DNA of 64,000 nt from Chitinophaga niastensis (GTDB lineage Bacteria; Bacteroidota; Bacteroidia; Chitinophagales; Chitinophagaceae). This document shows, one piece after another, positions 26,615-35,352 of this stretch (position 1 is the stretch's first letter; every line of letters begins with the position of its first letter). The DNA lies in contig NZ_PYAW01000005.1 of NCBI RefSeq assembly GCF_003014755.1, positions 242,320-306,319 on the forward strand, in the 5' to 3' direction. Below the pieces are notes generated by a model, which was given only the letters and a program-made list of their open reading frames with translations, was not told where the DNA came from and did no database searches. The translations under genes and the position numbers were made by a program.

Positions 26615-27079
26615 TCACAGTTCCTTTCTCATTTCATAATTTATTAACACCACTTCACCAATCATCACCTCCTGTTCCGCTACCACCACAAATCCCTGCT
26701 TTTCAAAAAACGGCCTGGCCGTTATACTCACGTAAGCGGTTAGCTGCTGCAGCCCCAGCTCTACAGCCTTTTCAAAGATGCCGTTTATCAGCATAGTTGC
26801 AATGCCATTGCCCTGAAAGTCTTTGTGTACGTACATCATATCCAGTTCTCCATCATTTTCCAGTGAAGCAAAACCGGTAATCAACCCATCCGGGGTTTCG
26901 GCTACATAAAAATACTGTTCATTTATTTTCTTTTGAAGAGAAGTTGTTTTGTCGCCGGTAGCTGCCCATGCGGAGATCTGTTCGGCATTGTAATGGCGAC
27001 TGTTGATATGCGTAATGGTACCCTGATACAGCGTTTTAAGCTGCTCGGTGTCCTGCAGGGAGGCAGTGCGTAAATGCAT
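26615..27079 (-). CDS. GNAT-family N-acetyltransferase
   Basis: 154 aa. GNAT fold with the acetyl-CoA pyrophosphate loop in MYVHKDFQGNGIATMLINGI (Q/RxxGxG/A: FQGNGIA) and the C-terminal FFEKQGF typical of the family. Residues EQISAWAATGDK and LTAYVSITARPFFEK resemble the YafP/PF13673-like branch. Substrate unknown. Divergent from the HAD hydrolase gene, 58 bases apart; its stop lies three bases from repeat family B. Confidence 0.9.
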   Translation of the reverse strand: MHLRTASLQDTEQLKTLYQGTITHINSRHYNAEQISAWAATGDKTTSLQKKINEQYFYVAETPDGLITGFASLENDGELDMMYVHKDFQGNGIATMLINGIFEKAVELGLQQLTAYVSITARPFFEKQGFVVVAEQEVMIGEVVLINYEMRKEL

Positions 27080-27137
27080 ACTGATGATTTAATGCAAGGA
27101 TAACGTTATTTTAGTAACGTAATTAAATCTTTTGGAG

Positions 27138-27758
27138 ATGGATAAACATACCCATATTACTACCTTATTTGTAGACATCGGTGGCGTACTACTGACGAAT
27201 GGCTGGGACAGAGCCGCCCGCAAGCTGGCGGTACAGACATTTGAACTGGATGCAGTGGAAACAGAAGAACGGCACCACCTGACCTTTGACACTTACGAGG
27301 TAGGTAAACTTACGCTGGATGAATACCTGAGCCGCGTGGTGTTTTATCAGAACCGCAGTTTTACCCGTAAGCAGTTCCGCGACTTTATGTTTGCACAATC
27401 ATCGCCATACACGGATATGATGGAGCTGGTGACCCAGCTGAAAGCAAAGTATAAGCTGAAAATAGCCATCGTCAATAATGAAGGGAGGGAATTGAATGAA
27501 CACCGCATACACCAGTTTGGTATCAGCCGGTTTGTAGACTTTTACATTTCCTCCTGTTTTGTGCATTTCCGTAAACCGGATGCAGATATTTACCGCATTG
27601 CCCTGGATATTGCACAGGTAAAGCCTACGGAAGTAGTGTACCTGGAAGACCGGTCCATGTTTGTAGATGTAGCCAATGGTCTGGGCATTAACGGTGTTTG
27701 TCATGTTGATTATGCCAGCACCCTGGAAAAGTTGTCGCAATTCGGCTTGAGCCTGTAG
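27138..27758 (+). CDS. HAD-superfamily hydrolase (YihX-like)
   Basis: Start taken at ATG 27138 (MDKHTHITTLFVDIGGVLLT); a TTG at 27132 is possible. ~206 aa. Motif I is FVDIGGVLL (nucleophile D), motif II is within KIAIVNNEGRE, motif III K in FRKPDADIY, and motif IV is EVVYLEDRSMFVDVANGLG. These fit subclass IA phosphatases acting on small phosphorylated sugars. The motif I second Asp is replaced by Gly, as in other DIGGV/DLGGV members. Confidence 0.87.
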   Translation: MDKHTHITTLFVDIGGVLLTNGWDRAARKLAVQTFELDAVETEERHHLTFDTYEVGKLTLDEYLSRVVFYQNRSFTRKQFRDFMFAQSSPYTDMMELVTQLKAKYKLKIAIVNNEGRELNEHRIHQFGISRFVDFYISSCFVHFRKPDADIYRIALDIAQVKPTEVVYLEDRSMFVDVANGLGINGVCHVDYASTLEKLSQFGLSL

Positions 27759-27762
27759 AAGG

Positions 27763-27950
27763 CCTTTGTCTTACTCCCGATTAGACTGATTATGCTGATT
27801 ACCTGATTTTTTTTGATTTTAGAAAGATTAGCGAAGAATTAAGCGAGTGTATCCGCTTAATTCTTCGCTAATCTTTTTTAATCGTTTAAAAATCAAAAAA
27901 ATAAAATCAGGTAATCAGCATAATCAGTCTAATCCTGCTACAGACAAAGG
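27763..27950. repeat. Palindromic element, family A copy 2
   Basis: Inverted repeat starting four bases after the HAD stop. The outer arm contains CTCCCGATTAGACTGATTAT and GCTGATTACCTGAT; the inner arm is AAAGATTAGCGAAGAATTAA(GCG), with a 7-9-base apex near 27845-27853. The right arm copies the left-arm variants, including CCTGAT and GAATTAAGCG, which are unique to this copy. A few mismatches occur at the outer end (CTTACTCCCG versus CTGTAGCAGG complement). Confidence 0.9.
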
Positions 27951-28207
27951 TTGGAGGCATTCGCCTTCCGCTCATATGGTCATTCATTTTTACCGCTGGT
28001 GTAATTTTTCCACTGGCCTGCTACTTTATTCCAATTAATTTCTATTTTGGCGCCTGATTCAAATTATCTACGGTTCCACGTTTAACGGTATCTAACCTTT
28101 AAAAATTCATTAATAATTGGGGTTACCTATATAAAAGAAAATTTGCCGGCAGCATTTCGCTAAAAGCATTTAGCAAACAAGTATAAACTTTTTAAAAAAC
28201 CAGATCT

Positions 28208-30067
28208 ATGCTTAGATGGAATAAGTTCCGTCCAAAGTTAAAACAGCTACGTGTGTACGATAGGAGAACTTTGGTATTGATTTTCAGCATTGGCAGTTGT
28301 CAGCAGATGATAGCGCAGACCAAATTGCCATTAACAGATTTGTCTGCGTTCCAACAGCCCGCAGCAAGCTGGCGTATAGCCGGTGACGTTAAGGCCGACC
28401 TGCAACAGCAGAACTTTCTGCAAACAACTGCAGGCACAGGTATCCTGGTAAACCTGCCGGAAAAGAACACCCATGGAAAAGATCTCTTCAGCTCCCTGCA
28501 ACATGGTGACCTTGACCTGGAACTGGATTACATGATGGCTAAAGGTTCCAACTCCGGTATTTATTTACAGGGGAGATATGAAATACAATTGTTTGATAGC
28601 TGGGGCACTGCGGCGCCCCGGGCGTCAGATAATGGAGGCATCTACGAACGTTGGAACGACAATCAGCCTAATGGACAGCAAGGTTATGATGGCCATCCTC
28701 CGCGGCAGAATGCCAGTCGCGCACCAGGCTTATGGCAACATATGAAGATCGCTTTTCAGGCGCCCCGCTTCGATGCTGCCGGTAATAAAATTGCAGATGC
28801 GGTTATTTTGAAACTGGTGCTTAACGGTGTCACCATTCACGAAAACGTAGTGCTGTCGGGCCCTACGCGTGGCGCTATGGAAAATAATGAAGTAGCTTCC
28901 GGCCCCCTGCGTATTCAGGGCGATCATGGCACGGTAGCTTTCAGGAACATCGTTATCAATAATTATAGTCTGCCTAAACCGGAACTGACAGGGGTAAAAT
29001 ACAGCGCTTATAAAGGTGTTTTTAACGCACCTCCTGATTTTAATACGCTGAAACCAATTGCCAGCGGTACTTCTGCGCAGCTCAGTTCCAATATTGCCGG
29101 TTTACCGGACAACGAATTCCTGGTACGTTACAATGCTACACTGGTAGTGAAAGCAGCAGGCAAATATCATTTCAACCTGCATTCCTCCGGTGGCGGCGGA
29201 TTGATGAATATTAACAATCAGTCCGTAATTCCGAAGAGTGGTACCGATGGCAATGGTAGCATTGAACTGCAACCCGGCAACTACCCGGTAGAAGTGTTAT
29301 ACGTGAAAACCACCGGCTGGGCCAAAGCAGCGCTTACCCTGACGATAAAAGAAGCGGGTCTTCGTGAGGTGGCACTCAGCGATACCAACGTACCGGCAGA
29401 TGATCCTACGGATCCTATTTTAGTGACGGCTACCGAAAACACCGTATTGCGCAGCTTTATGGATTTACGCGGCGGACCACGTGTAACACATGCCGTATCA
29501 GTAGGCAGTCCTGATAAAGTACATTACACCTACGATATGGATAACGGCCTGCCCGTACAGGTATGGCGCGGAGAATTTTTGAACACCACACCTATGTGGC
29601 ATGACCGCGGTGATGGTTCTTCCCGTCCTATGGGTACCGTGCAGATCCTGGATAACCAGCCTGCATTGGCCATTGAAATGCTGGCTACACCAGAAACAGC
29701 CTGGAGTAAAGATACTGTCGGCACGGGTTATCGCCCCGGTGGTTATGCACTCGATGCCAGCGGCAAACCTACTTTCCGTTACACCGTTTACGGTGCTAAG
29801 GTGAGCGATAGCCTCAGCGTGCTGCCGGAGAATCAGGGCGTTCATCGTACAGTAACGGTGCAACAACCTGCGGAGCATCTATATCTGCGTATAGCCGTAG
29901 GGGATAGTATAGAACAGGTATCTCCCGGTTTGTATGTAATCGGTGATAAATCTTATTATGTGAAGATGGACGACGCTACGGCTACCCCCATCATCCGCAA
30001 CCAGAACGGCCGCGCGGAGCTGATAGTGCCGGTACAGGCTAAAACAGGCTATGCGGTTATCTTCTAA
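28208..30067 (+). CDS. DUF1080 (3-keto-disaccharide hydrolase family) protein with PA14-like domain
   Basis: 619 aa. A signal-like segment (RRTLVLIFSIGSCQQMIAQ) precedes a DUF1080 concanavalin-like domain at ~45-260: DLDLELDYMMAKGSNSGIYL, GRYEIQLFDSWG, YDGHPPRQNASRAPGLWQHM, and FRNIVINNYSLPKPEL. A PA14/CBM-like module follows (~275-410: ARYNATLVVKAAGKYHFNLHSSGGG) and then an uncharacterised C-terminal domain. DUF1080 proteins include the enzymes that hydrolyse 3-keto-glycosides after Gfo/Idh oxidation. It is 12 bases upstream of the cytochrome-bearing gene, so the two form an operon. Confidence 0.87.
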   Translation: MLRWNKFRPKLKQLRVYDRRTLVLIFSIGSCQQMIAQTKLPLTDLSAFQQPAASWRIAGDVKADLQQQNFLQTTAGTGILVNLPEKNTHGKDLFSSLQHGDLDLELDYMMAKGSNSGIYLQGRYEIQLFDSWGTAAPRASDNGGIYERWNDNQPNGQQGYDGHPPRQNASRAPGLWQHMKIAFQAPRFDAAGNKIADAVILKLVLNGVTIHENVVLSGPTRGAMENNEVASGPLRIQGDHGTVAFRNIVINNYSLPKPELTGVKYSAYKGVFNAPPDFNTLKPIASGTSAQLSSNIAGLPDNEFLVRYNATLVVKAAGKYHFNLHSSGGGGLMNINNQSVIPKSGTDGNGSIELQPGNYPVEVLYVKTTGWAKAALTLTIKEAGLREVALSDTNVPADDPTDPILVTATENTVLRSFMDLRGGPRVTHAVSVGSPDKVHYTYDMDNGLPVQVWRGEFLNTTPMWHDRGDGSSRPMGTVQILDNQPALAIEMLATPETAWSKDTVGTGYRPGGYALDASGKPTFRYTVYGAKVSDSLSVLPENQGVHRTVTVQQPAEHLYLRIAVGDSIEQVSPGLYVIGDKSYYVKMDDATATPIIRNQNGRAELIVPVQAKTGYAVIF

Positions 30068-30079
30068 GCAGCAATACTA

Positions 30080-32011
30080 ATGACTATTATGAAACTGAAC
30101 TATAAAAGAATAACAGCAGGAATAGCCGCAGGCATGTTCCTGATGACTACTGCTGTCACGGCCGTACAGGCACAGGAATCTCCGAAGGAGGAGGACTTTT
30201 TCCGCATTGCACGTATCAGTTCACCGGAAGGCACACTGCTGGAAGTAGGTGGTTTATGTACCCTTCCTAACGGTGATCTGGGTGTGGCTACCCGTCGTGG
30301 TGATATTTTTATTGTAGAAAATCCAACCAGCAAACAGCCGTATTTCCGAAAGGTAGCTTCCGGGCTGCATGAGGTGCTGGGCCTGGCTTACAAGAATGGC
30401 TCCCTCTATTGCGCGCAGCGCGGAGAACTCACCAAAATGACCGATACCAACATGGACGGTAAAATGGATTTGTTTGAAACCGTATATGCGTGGCCGTTAT
30501 CCGGTCACTATCATGAATATAGCTTCGGACCGGTACTGGGCCCTGATGGCTCTTTCTTTGTATCCGGCAACGTAGCCTTTGGTGATGAAGAGTGGTGGCG
30601 CGGTGAAAGCCGCGTGCCTATGCGTGGCTGGATGATGCACATTACAGACGACGGTAAAATGGAGCCGTGGGCTACCGGATTTCGTTCCCCCTGCGGTTTG
30701 GGCACCATCGACGGAGAGCTGTTTTACACAGAAAATCAAGGCGACTGGATTGGTTCCGGCGGACTGACACACGTTAAGAAAGGTAGCTTCGTAGGGCATC
30801 CTGCCGGTTTGCGCTGGACAGGCATGCCTAATTCTCCGGTAAAACTTACCACAGAAGAGTTATACAGCAAAGTAGATCCGCGTTATCGCAAGGATGCCAA
30901 CGGTCGTGCGATTAAACCAGAGAATGTAGAGAACGAAAAATTTGTGACGCTGTTTGATATGAAGAAATATTTTCCTGAAGTACAGCTGCCTGCAGTATGG
31001 CTGCCACACGGTGTTTTAGGGGTTTCCAATTCGCAGCTCACCACCATTCCGGAAGGTGCCTTTGGTCCTTTTGCCAAACAGGTACTGATTGGTGATCAGG
31101 GGCAGAGCAAGATCATGCGCGTATATCTCGAAAAAGTAAATGGAGAATATCAGGGTGCTGCCTGGGATTTCAGAAGTGGTTTTCAGTCGGGTGTATTGCG
31201 CCTTGCCTGGGGTAAAGATGGTTCCTTGTTTGTAGGTGAAACCAACCGTGGATGGGGTTCTGCCGGTGATGCTAACCAGGGACTGCAACGTTTGGTATGG
31301 AACAACAGGGTACCTTTTGAAATGAGAACAGTGAGTGCCATGCCTGATGGTTTTGAAATCACTTTCACACAGCCTGTTGATAAAAAATATGCAGAAGACA
31401 TTGCTTCTTATAATGTTGAAAGCTTTATTTATAAATATCATCCTGTGTATGGCAGCCCTACTGTAAACACGGAGAAGCTTGCTGTAAAAGGCATACAGGT
31501 AGCTGCTGATGGTATGAAGGTGCGTATCATCGTAGATGGTTTACGCCGTTATTATATTCACAAACTCTCCCTGAATGGTATTCGTGCCGCCGATCATTCG
31601 TATTCACTGGTGCATTCGGATGTTTATTATACACTTAATAATATTCCTGAAGGAGATAAATTAGCCTTGTCTGCGGTGAGCATAAAAAATACTGCTGCTA
31701 AACCAGCGGTTACTGCACCTGCCAAAGTTGGTACCAAACCTGCTGCCGGTAAAGCTTTGACTTACGAGCAGGTTAAACCTTTACTGAATAAATACACTTG
31801 TTCCTCCTGTCATAATCCTGATAAGAAACAGGTAGGACCAGGATTTAAAGATGTTGCAAAAAGGAATTATTCTGTTGCTAAAATATTGGCGCTGTTAAAA
31901 AATCCGAAGCCGGAAAACTGGCCTGGCTATGCAACGCCTATGCCTCCTTTCCCGCAGGTGCCACAAGCAGATGCAGTGAAGATTGCGACATGGATTAATT
32001 CGTTGAAGTAA
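30080..32011 (+). CDS. Beta-propeller protein with C-terminal cytochrome c domain
   Basis: 643 aa with a signal peptide (IAAGMFLMTTAVTAVQAQ). The N-terminal ~450 residues form a PQQ/soluble-glucose-dehydrogenase-like six-blade propeller (DUF7133-like): GLCTLPNGDLGVATRRGDIF, LGLAYKNGSLYCAQRGELTK, and VLIGDQGQSKIMRVYLEK. After an alanine/proline-rich linker, a monoheme cytochrome occurs with CSSCH and TPMPPFPQVPQ, whose methionine is the likely axial ligand. It may oxidise sugars and pass electrons to its own heme; cofactor use is inferred. ATG at 30089 is an alternative start. Confidence 0.85.
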   Translation: MTIMKLNYKRITAGIAAGMFLMTTAVTAVQAQESPKEEDFFRIARISSPEGTLLEVGGLCTLPNGDLGVATRRGDIFIVENPTSKQPYFRKVASGLHEVLGLAYKNGSLYCAQRGELTKMTDTNMDGKMDLFETVYAWPLSGHYHEYSFGPVLGPDGSFFVSGNVAFGDEEWWRGESRVPMRGWMMHITDDGKMEPWATGFRSPCGLGTIDGELFYTENQGDWIGSGGLTHVKKGSFVGHPAGLRWTGMPNSPVKLTTEELYSKVDPRYRKDANGRAIKPENVENEKFVTLFDMKKYFPEVQLPAVWLPHGVLGVSNSQLTTIPEGAFGPFAKQVLIGDQGQSKIMRVYLEKVNGEYQGAAWDFRSGFQSGVLRLAWGKDGSLFVGETNRGWGSAGDANQGLQRLVWNNRVPFEMRTVSAMPDGFEITFTQPVDKKYAEDIASYNVESFIYKYHPVYGSPTVNTEKLAVKGIQVAADGMKVRIIVDGLRRYYIHKLSLNGIRAADHSYSLVHSDVYYTLNNIPEGDKLALSAVSIKNTAAKPAVTAPAKVGTKPAAGKALTYEQVKPLLNKYTCSSCHNPDKKQVGPGFKDVAKRNYSVAKILALLKNPKPENWPGYATPMPPFPQVPQADAVKIATWINSLK

Positions 32012-32018
32012 AGCAGGT

Positions 32019-32205
32019 TTGTCTTTCTCCCGATTAGACTGATTATGCTGATTAGCATGATTTTGTTTTTCTGATTTTGAAAGATTTAAAAAGATTAGCG
32101 AAGATCAAAGCGGTATTATACGCTCTGGTCTTCGCTAATCTTTTTATAATCAGAAAAATAAAATCATGCTAATCAGCATAATCAGTCTAATCGGGAGAAA
32201 GACAA
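32019..32205. repeat. Palindromic element, family A copy 3
   Basis: Nearly perfect inverted repeat beginning seven bases after the stop at 32011. The outer arm is TTGTCTTTCTCCCGATTAGA then CTGATTATGCTGATTAGCAT; the inner arm is AAAAAGATTAGCGAAGATCA(AAGCG), pairing with CGCTCTGGTCTTCGCTAATC; the apex is GTATTATA near 32112-32120. It is the longest and cleanest copy, able to form a ~85-bp hairpin or cruciform. Confidence 0.93.
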
Positions 32206-32395
32206 TTTAATTTTTCCTTGACCGCTCGTGAACTTTTTTGAGCGCGGACCTGTTAACTATGTATGACTATGAAAAACAGGTTGAAGACCCATAGCAGCAA
32301 GGCCTGCATGGTCTTGTCTTTCACTGGAAATATATTAATATAAAGATACGGTTGATAAAACAGGTACAACATCTTGTAATGGTTCGAGATGTGCA

Positions 32396-32433
32396 GGGGC
32401 GGGCCCTGAACAATGAAGCGCCCGCCCTTTTTT
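32396..32433 (+). terminator. Terminator-like hairpin between convergent transcripts
   Basis: GGGCGGG (32397-32403) pairs with CCCGCCC (32421-32427) followed by TTTTTT. It ends four bases from the stop of the minus-strand gene at 32437. The preceding 190 bases (32206-32395) have no gene but contain small stems (CGCTC...GAGCG; ACCTGTT...AACAGGT). Confidence 0.8.
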
Positions 32434-32436
32434 ATT

Positions 32437-32931
32437 TCAGCTTTTTATTACATCCCCGCTATTTCCATCTCCATAAAATTTTCTGGCTACCAGTGATAGT
32501 GGTAATCCTATCATTACCATCAGTATGCTGATGCCTATAACGGTGTTGGCTATACGATAATGTCTGGGTGGTATATTACTCATCGGAAGGACAAGGAATT
32601 CCATTGCACACCAAACAAGTAGCCCGTAAACCAAACCCGTTACTACCGGGTATTTACGGAGGGCAGGCGCCTTTGGATATACCAGGAAAAAGAGCAGGGT
32701 AAAAGAAAAGGCGATGATATAATGAAATAAGAGTCCCCACCATGCCATGGCCGGCCCCGCGCTAAACGCAGTTTTTCCAAAAAAACCGCTGGCAACAAAT
32801 ACCAGCACTTTAGTAAAACTTTTATCGCCGGTAGCGATCATAAAGTGGGTACAGGCAGATATGATGTCTAATGTACCGACCAATAAACCGGTAAGGATGA
32901 CAGTAGGGATAAAGGAACGACGTGGTAACAT
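32437..32931 (-). CDS. Four-helix membrane protein (YagU/DUF1440-like)
   Basis: 164 aa with four hydrophobic segments: FIPTVILTGLLVGTLDIIS, a glycine-rich segment with AMAWWGLLFHYIIAFSFTLL, VTGLVYGLLVWCAMEFLVLP and VIGISILMVMIGLPLSLVA. The pattern GLLVGTLDI...HY...YGxLVW resembles YagU-type inner-membrane proteins; function is unknown. Its upstream region contains copy 2 of the duplicated promoter block, in which TATTCTACTATCTTCAC lies near the gene-facing end. Confidence 0.75.
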   Translation of the reverse strand: MLPRRSFIPTVILTGLLVGTLDIISACTHFMIATGDKSFTKVLVFVASGFFGKTAFSAGPAMAWWGLLFHYIIAFSFTLLFFLVYPKAPALRKYPVVTGLVYGLLVWCAMEFLVLPMSNIPPRHYRIANTVIGISILMVMIGLPLSLVARKFYGDGNSGDVIKS

Positions 32932-32940
32932 GTGGTTGTT

Positions 32941-33065
32941 TTAGTGAAGATAGTAGAATAGCTGTCCTGATAATTTTCACCGGTAAAAACAGCTTTTTCA
33001 CCGGATATTCCCCCGGGATTCACCTGTATGCCATTGCCGTGCAGAATGAGTGGAAATAGCTTTGC
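32941..33065 (+). promoter_or_regulatory. Duplicated promoter/operator block, copy 2
   Basis: On the plus strand: TTTTCACCGG repeated with ~21-base spacing (32974 and 32995 onwards), CCGGATATTC, CCCGGGATT, CACCTG, TTG at 33034-33036, 20 bases, TAGCTTTG at 33057-33064. It matches 17421-17545 read on the minus strand, with one short indel. A plus-directed promoter is predicted at its end, yet the next plus gene (TetR, 33296) has its own promoter, so the target of this block is unclear. It may act on the minus-strand gene starting at 32931. Confidence 0.65.
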
Positions 33066-33220
33066 TAACTTATAAATCCCAAAAGCATTTATAAATTATA
33101 AAAATTATCCATAAAAACCTAATAATTGATAAGATTTTCGCTTTTCATGTTATGATATTATTAACAATTGTTCAATATTTATTTATAATCAGATACTTAT
33201 GAGTATTAAAAATAAATATT

Positions 33221-33273
33221 TAAACAAACACTTAAATAAACGATTGTTTAAATTAAACGTTTGTTTAACTTTG
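33221..33273 (+). promoter_or_regulatory. TetR-gene promoter and probable autoregulatory operator
   Basis: TTG at 33244-33246, exactly 19 bases, then TAACTTTG at 33266-33273: a textbook Bacteroidota sigma-ABfr promoter. Perfect arms TAAACAAAC (33221-33229) and GTTTGTTTA (33259-33267) flank it, with a further TAAACGATTGTTTA half-palindrome between. The overlap of operator and promoter suggests repression by the TetR protein encoded at 33296. Confidence 0.75.
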
Positions 33274-33295
33274 CTGAGTCAAATCTAAAAGGAAC

Positions 33296-33928
33296 ATGGA
33301 AGAGTATAATGAAAAACAGCTCTCAATAATTATAGTTGCGGAGCGGCTGTTCGCCGATCAGGGCTTTCATGGCACTTCTGTAAGAGACATAGCGCAGGAA
33401 GCGGATGTGAACATTGCCATGATATCCTATTACTTCGGTTCTAAGGATAAATTACTGGAATCAGTATTCAGATATAGAATGGAGGCGTCGCGAAAGTTCA
33501 TCAATGAACTGGTGCAGAATGATACGATGGAGCCCCTTGAGAAAATAAACAGTCTTATAGACAGGTACATCAATAAAATGCTTGGGGAACAACATTTCCA
33601 CTGCATCATGAACCGGGAACAATTGAATAAGGAGAAGAGCCCGGTGAGAGACCTTATCTGGGAACTGAAGAGAGAGATGTTGGGACTAATGCAGCCAATC
33701 GTTACCCGTGCACAGGAAGCAGGGACTTTTGATAAGGAGGTGGATGTAGTGATGCTGATGACCACTTTATTCGGGACTATTAATCAGGCCATACCTGCCC
33801 AGTATATACTAAGAAATGATATTGAATTTGAAAACATGAATGACGATGATTTCAAAGAGTATTTAAGAAATAGGTTAAGTACACATTTAAAAAAATTGTT
33901 CAAAGCAATCCTAACACATGAATTCTAA
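33296..33928 (+). CDS. TetR-family regulator of the efflux operon
   Basis: 210 aa. N-terminal helix-turn-helix (LFADQGFHGTSVRDIAQEAD; ISYYFGSKDKLLESVFRYRM) and a helical ligand/dimer domain. It overlaps the TolC-family gene by 11 bases, so it is the first gene of a TetR-TolC-HlyD-MFS operon and probably represses it together with itself through the dyad upstream. Confidence 0.93.
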   Translation: MEEYNEKQLSIIIVAERLFADQGFHGTSVRDIAQEADVNIAMISYYFGSKDKLLESVFRYRMEASRKFINELVQNDTMEPLEKINSLIDRYINKMLGEQHFHCIMNREQLNKEKSPVRDLIWELKREMLGLMQPIVTRAQEAGTFDKEVDVVMLMTTLFGTINQAIPAQYILRNDIEFENMNDDDFKEYLRNRLSTHLKKLFKAILTHEF

Positions 33929-35282
33929 AAGCATATACGCACGATTGTATGCGCTTGCATCGGGAATCCTGCTGACCCTTATCCTTCAGACAGCATCCGC
34001 ACAACAAAGCGTAAAACCGCTTTCGTTAAATGAAGCCATATCGCTGAGTATACAAAACAGCAAACAATTAAGAGTGAGTCACGCAAGAGTGGATGAAGCA
34101 AATGCATCAGTTAAAACGGCCTATGAGCGCCAGTTACCTGATGTGAGTATCTCAGGTTCCTATCTGCGTCTTACACAACCCAACATTGATCTGAAGCTGA
34201 ACACAGGCGGCAGTAACTCAAACCCGGGAAGCAAGAGTGCATTTCCAACCGTTAATTCGGCTGCTTATGGTTCTGCCAATCTATCGGTGCCTATTTTTGC
34301 CGGCATGATGATACAGAGCGGAAAAGAATCAGCACGCTACCTCGCACAGGCAGCTAAACTGGATGTAGACAAAGACAGAGAAGACATCATACAAAATACC
34401 ATTGCTGCCTACAGCAATCTGTATAAGTCGAAAGCTGCGGTATCACTGGTAGAGGAAAACATTAAACAATCTACCCAACGGGTAAATGAGTTTTCTAACA
34501 AGGAAAAAAATGGTCTCCTGCCACGTAACGATCTGTTGAAAGCTGAACTGCAACTGTCTAACTACCAACTGGCACTGATGGACGCAGAAAATAATCAGAA
34601 GATCGCTAACCTCAACATGGATATCATGCTGGGCTTGCCGGACAATACGTTACTACAGGTAGATACCACTATTTTCAAAGTAGATAATAATATAGATGCC
34701 CGCAATGCATCAGAGTTTGAGCAACTGGCTTACCAGAACCGTAAGGATGCTGCCGCCCTCAATGCACGTGAAAGAGCTGCCTATGCAGGTGTGAAAGGCG
34801 CCAAGGGAGAATATTATCCGTCTGTTGCTTTGACTGGTGGCTATATCGCGGCCTATATACCAAATGTAATTACCATTACCAATGCAGTGATGGGAGGTGT
34901 AGGATTGAAGTATAATTTATCTTCTCTCTGGAAAACAGGATCTAAAGTAGCTGGTGCAAAAGCCCAACTGGCGGAAGTACAGGCCAACGAAGCGAAACTG
35001 GTAGATGGTATTCATCTCGATGTTTATCAATCTTACGAAAACTATCTGCTGAGCCATAAAAAAATGGACACTTATATTAAAGCGATAGAACAATCAGAAG
35101 AAAATTACCGGATTACGAAGAACAAGCACGATAATAATCTGGCTACCACAACAGATCTGCTGGATGCAGATGTGGCAAACCTGCAGTCGCACCTGAACTA
35201 CGCTTACGCGAAAGCTGATGCACTGGTTGCTTATAACAAATTGTTACAAGCTGCAGGCTTACTGGATAATAACAACAAATAA
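33918..35282 (+). CDS. TolC-family outer-membrane efflux channel
   Basis: 454 aa with a signal peptide (LASGILLTLILQTASAQQ) and two OEP repeats of long coiled-coil helices: LSLNEAISLSIQNSKQLRVS...TAYERQLPDVSISGSYL and the second around residue 300 (AAYAGVKGAKGEYYPSVALTGGY). C-terminal NLATTTDLLDADVANLQSHL is typical. It forms the outer-membrane exit duct for the HlyD-MFS pair downstream. Confidence 0.93.
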   Translation: MNSKSIYARLYALASGILLTLILQTASAQQSVKPLSLNEAISLSIQNSKQLRVSHARVDEANASVKTAYERQLPDVSISGSYLRLTQPNIDLKLNTGGSNSNPGSKSAFPTVNSAAYGSANLSVPIFAGMMIQSGKESARYLAQAAKLDVDKDREDIIQNTIAAYSNLYKSKAAVSLVEENIKQSTQRVNEFSNKEKNGLLPRNDLLKAELQLSNYQLALMDAENNQKIANLNMDIMLGLPDNTLLQVDTTIFKVDNNIDARNASEFEQLAYQNRKDAAALNARERAAYAGVKGAKGEYYPSVALTGGYIAAYIPNVITITNAVMGGVGLKYNLSSLWKTGSKVAGAKAQLAEVQANEAKLVDGIHLDVYQSYENYLLSHKKMDTYIKAIEQSEENYRITKNKHDNNLATTTDLLDADVANLQSHLNYAYAKADALVAYNKLLQAAGLLDNNNK

Positions 35283-35352
35283 TTGCAACAAACCAATAAA
35301 TATCAAAGCTGTGGAAACGCAAACACAAACAAAACCTACTAACAATACAACC

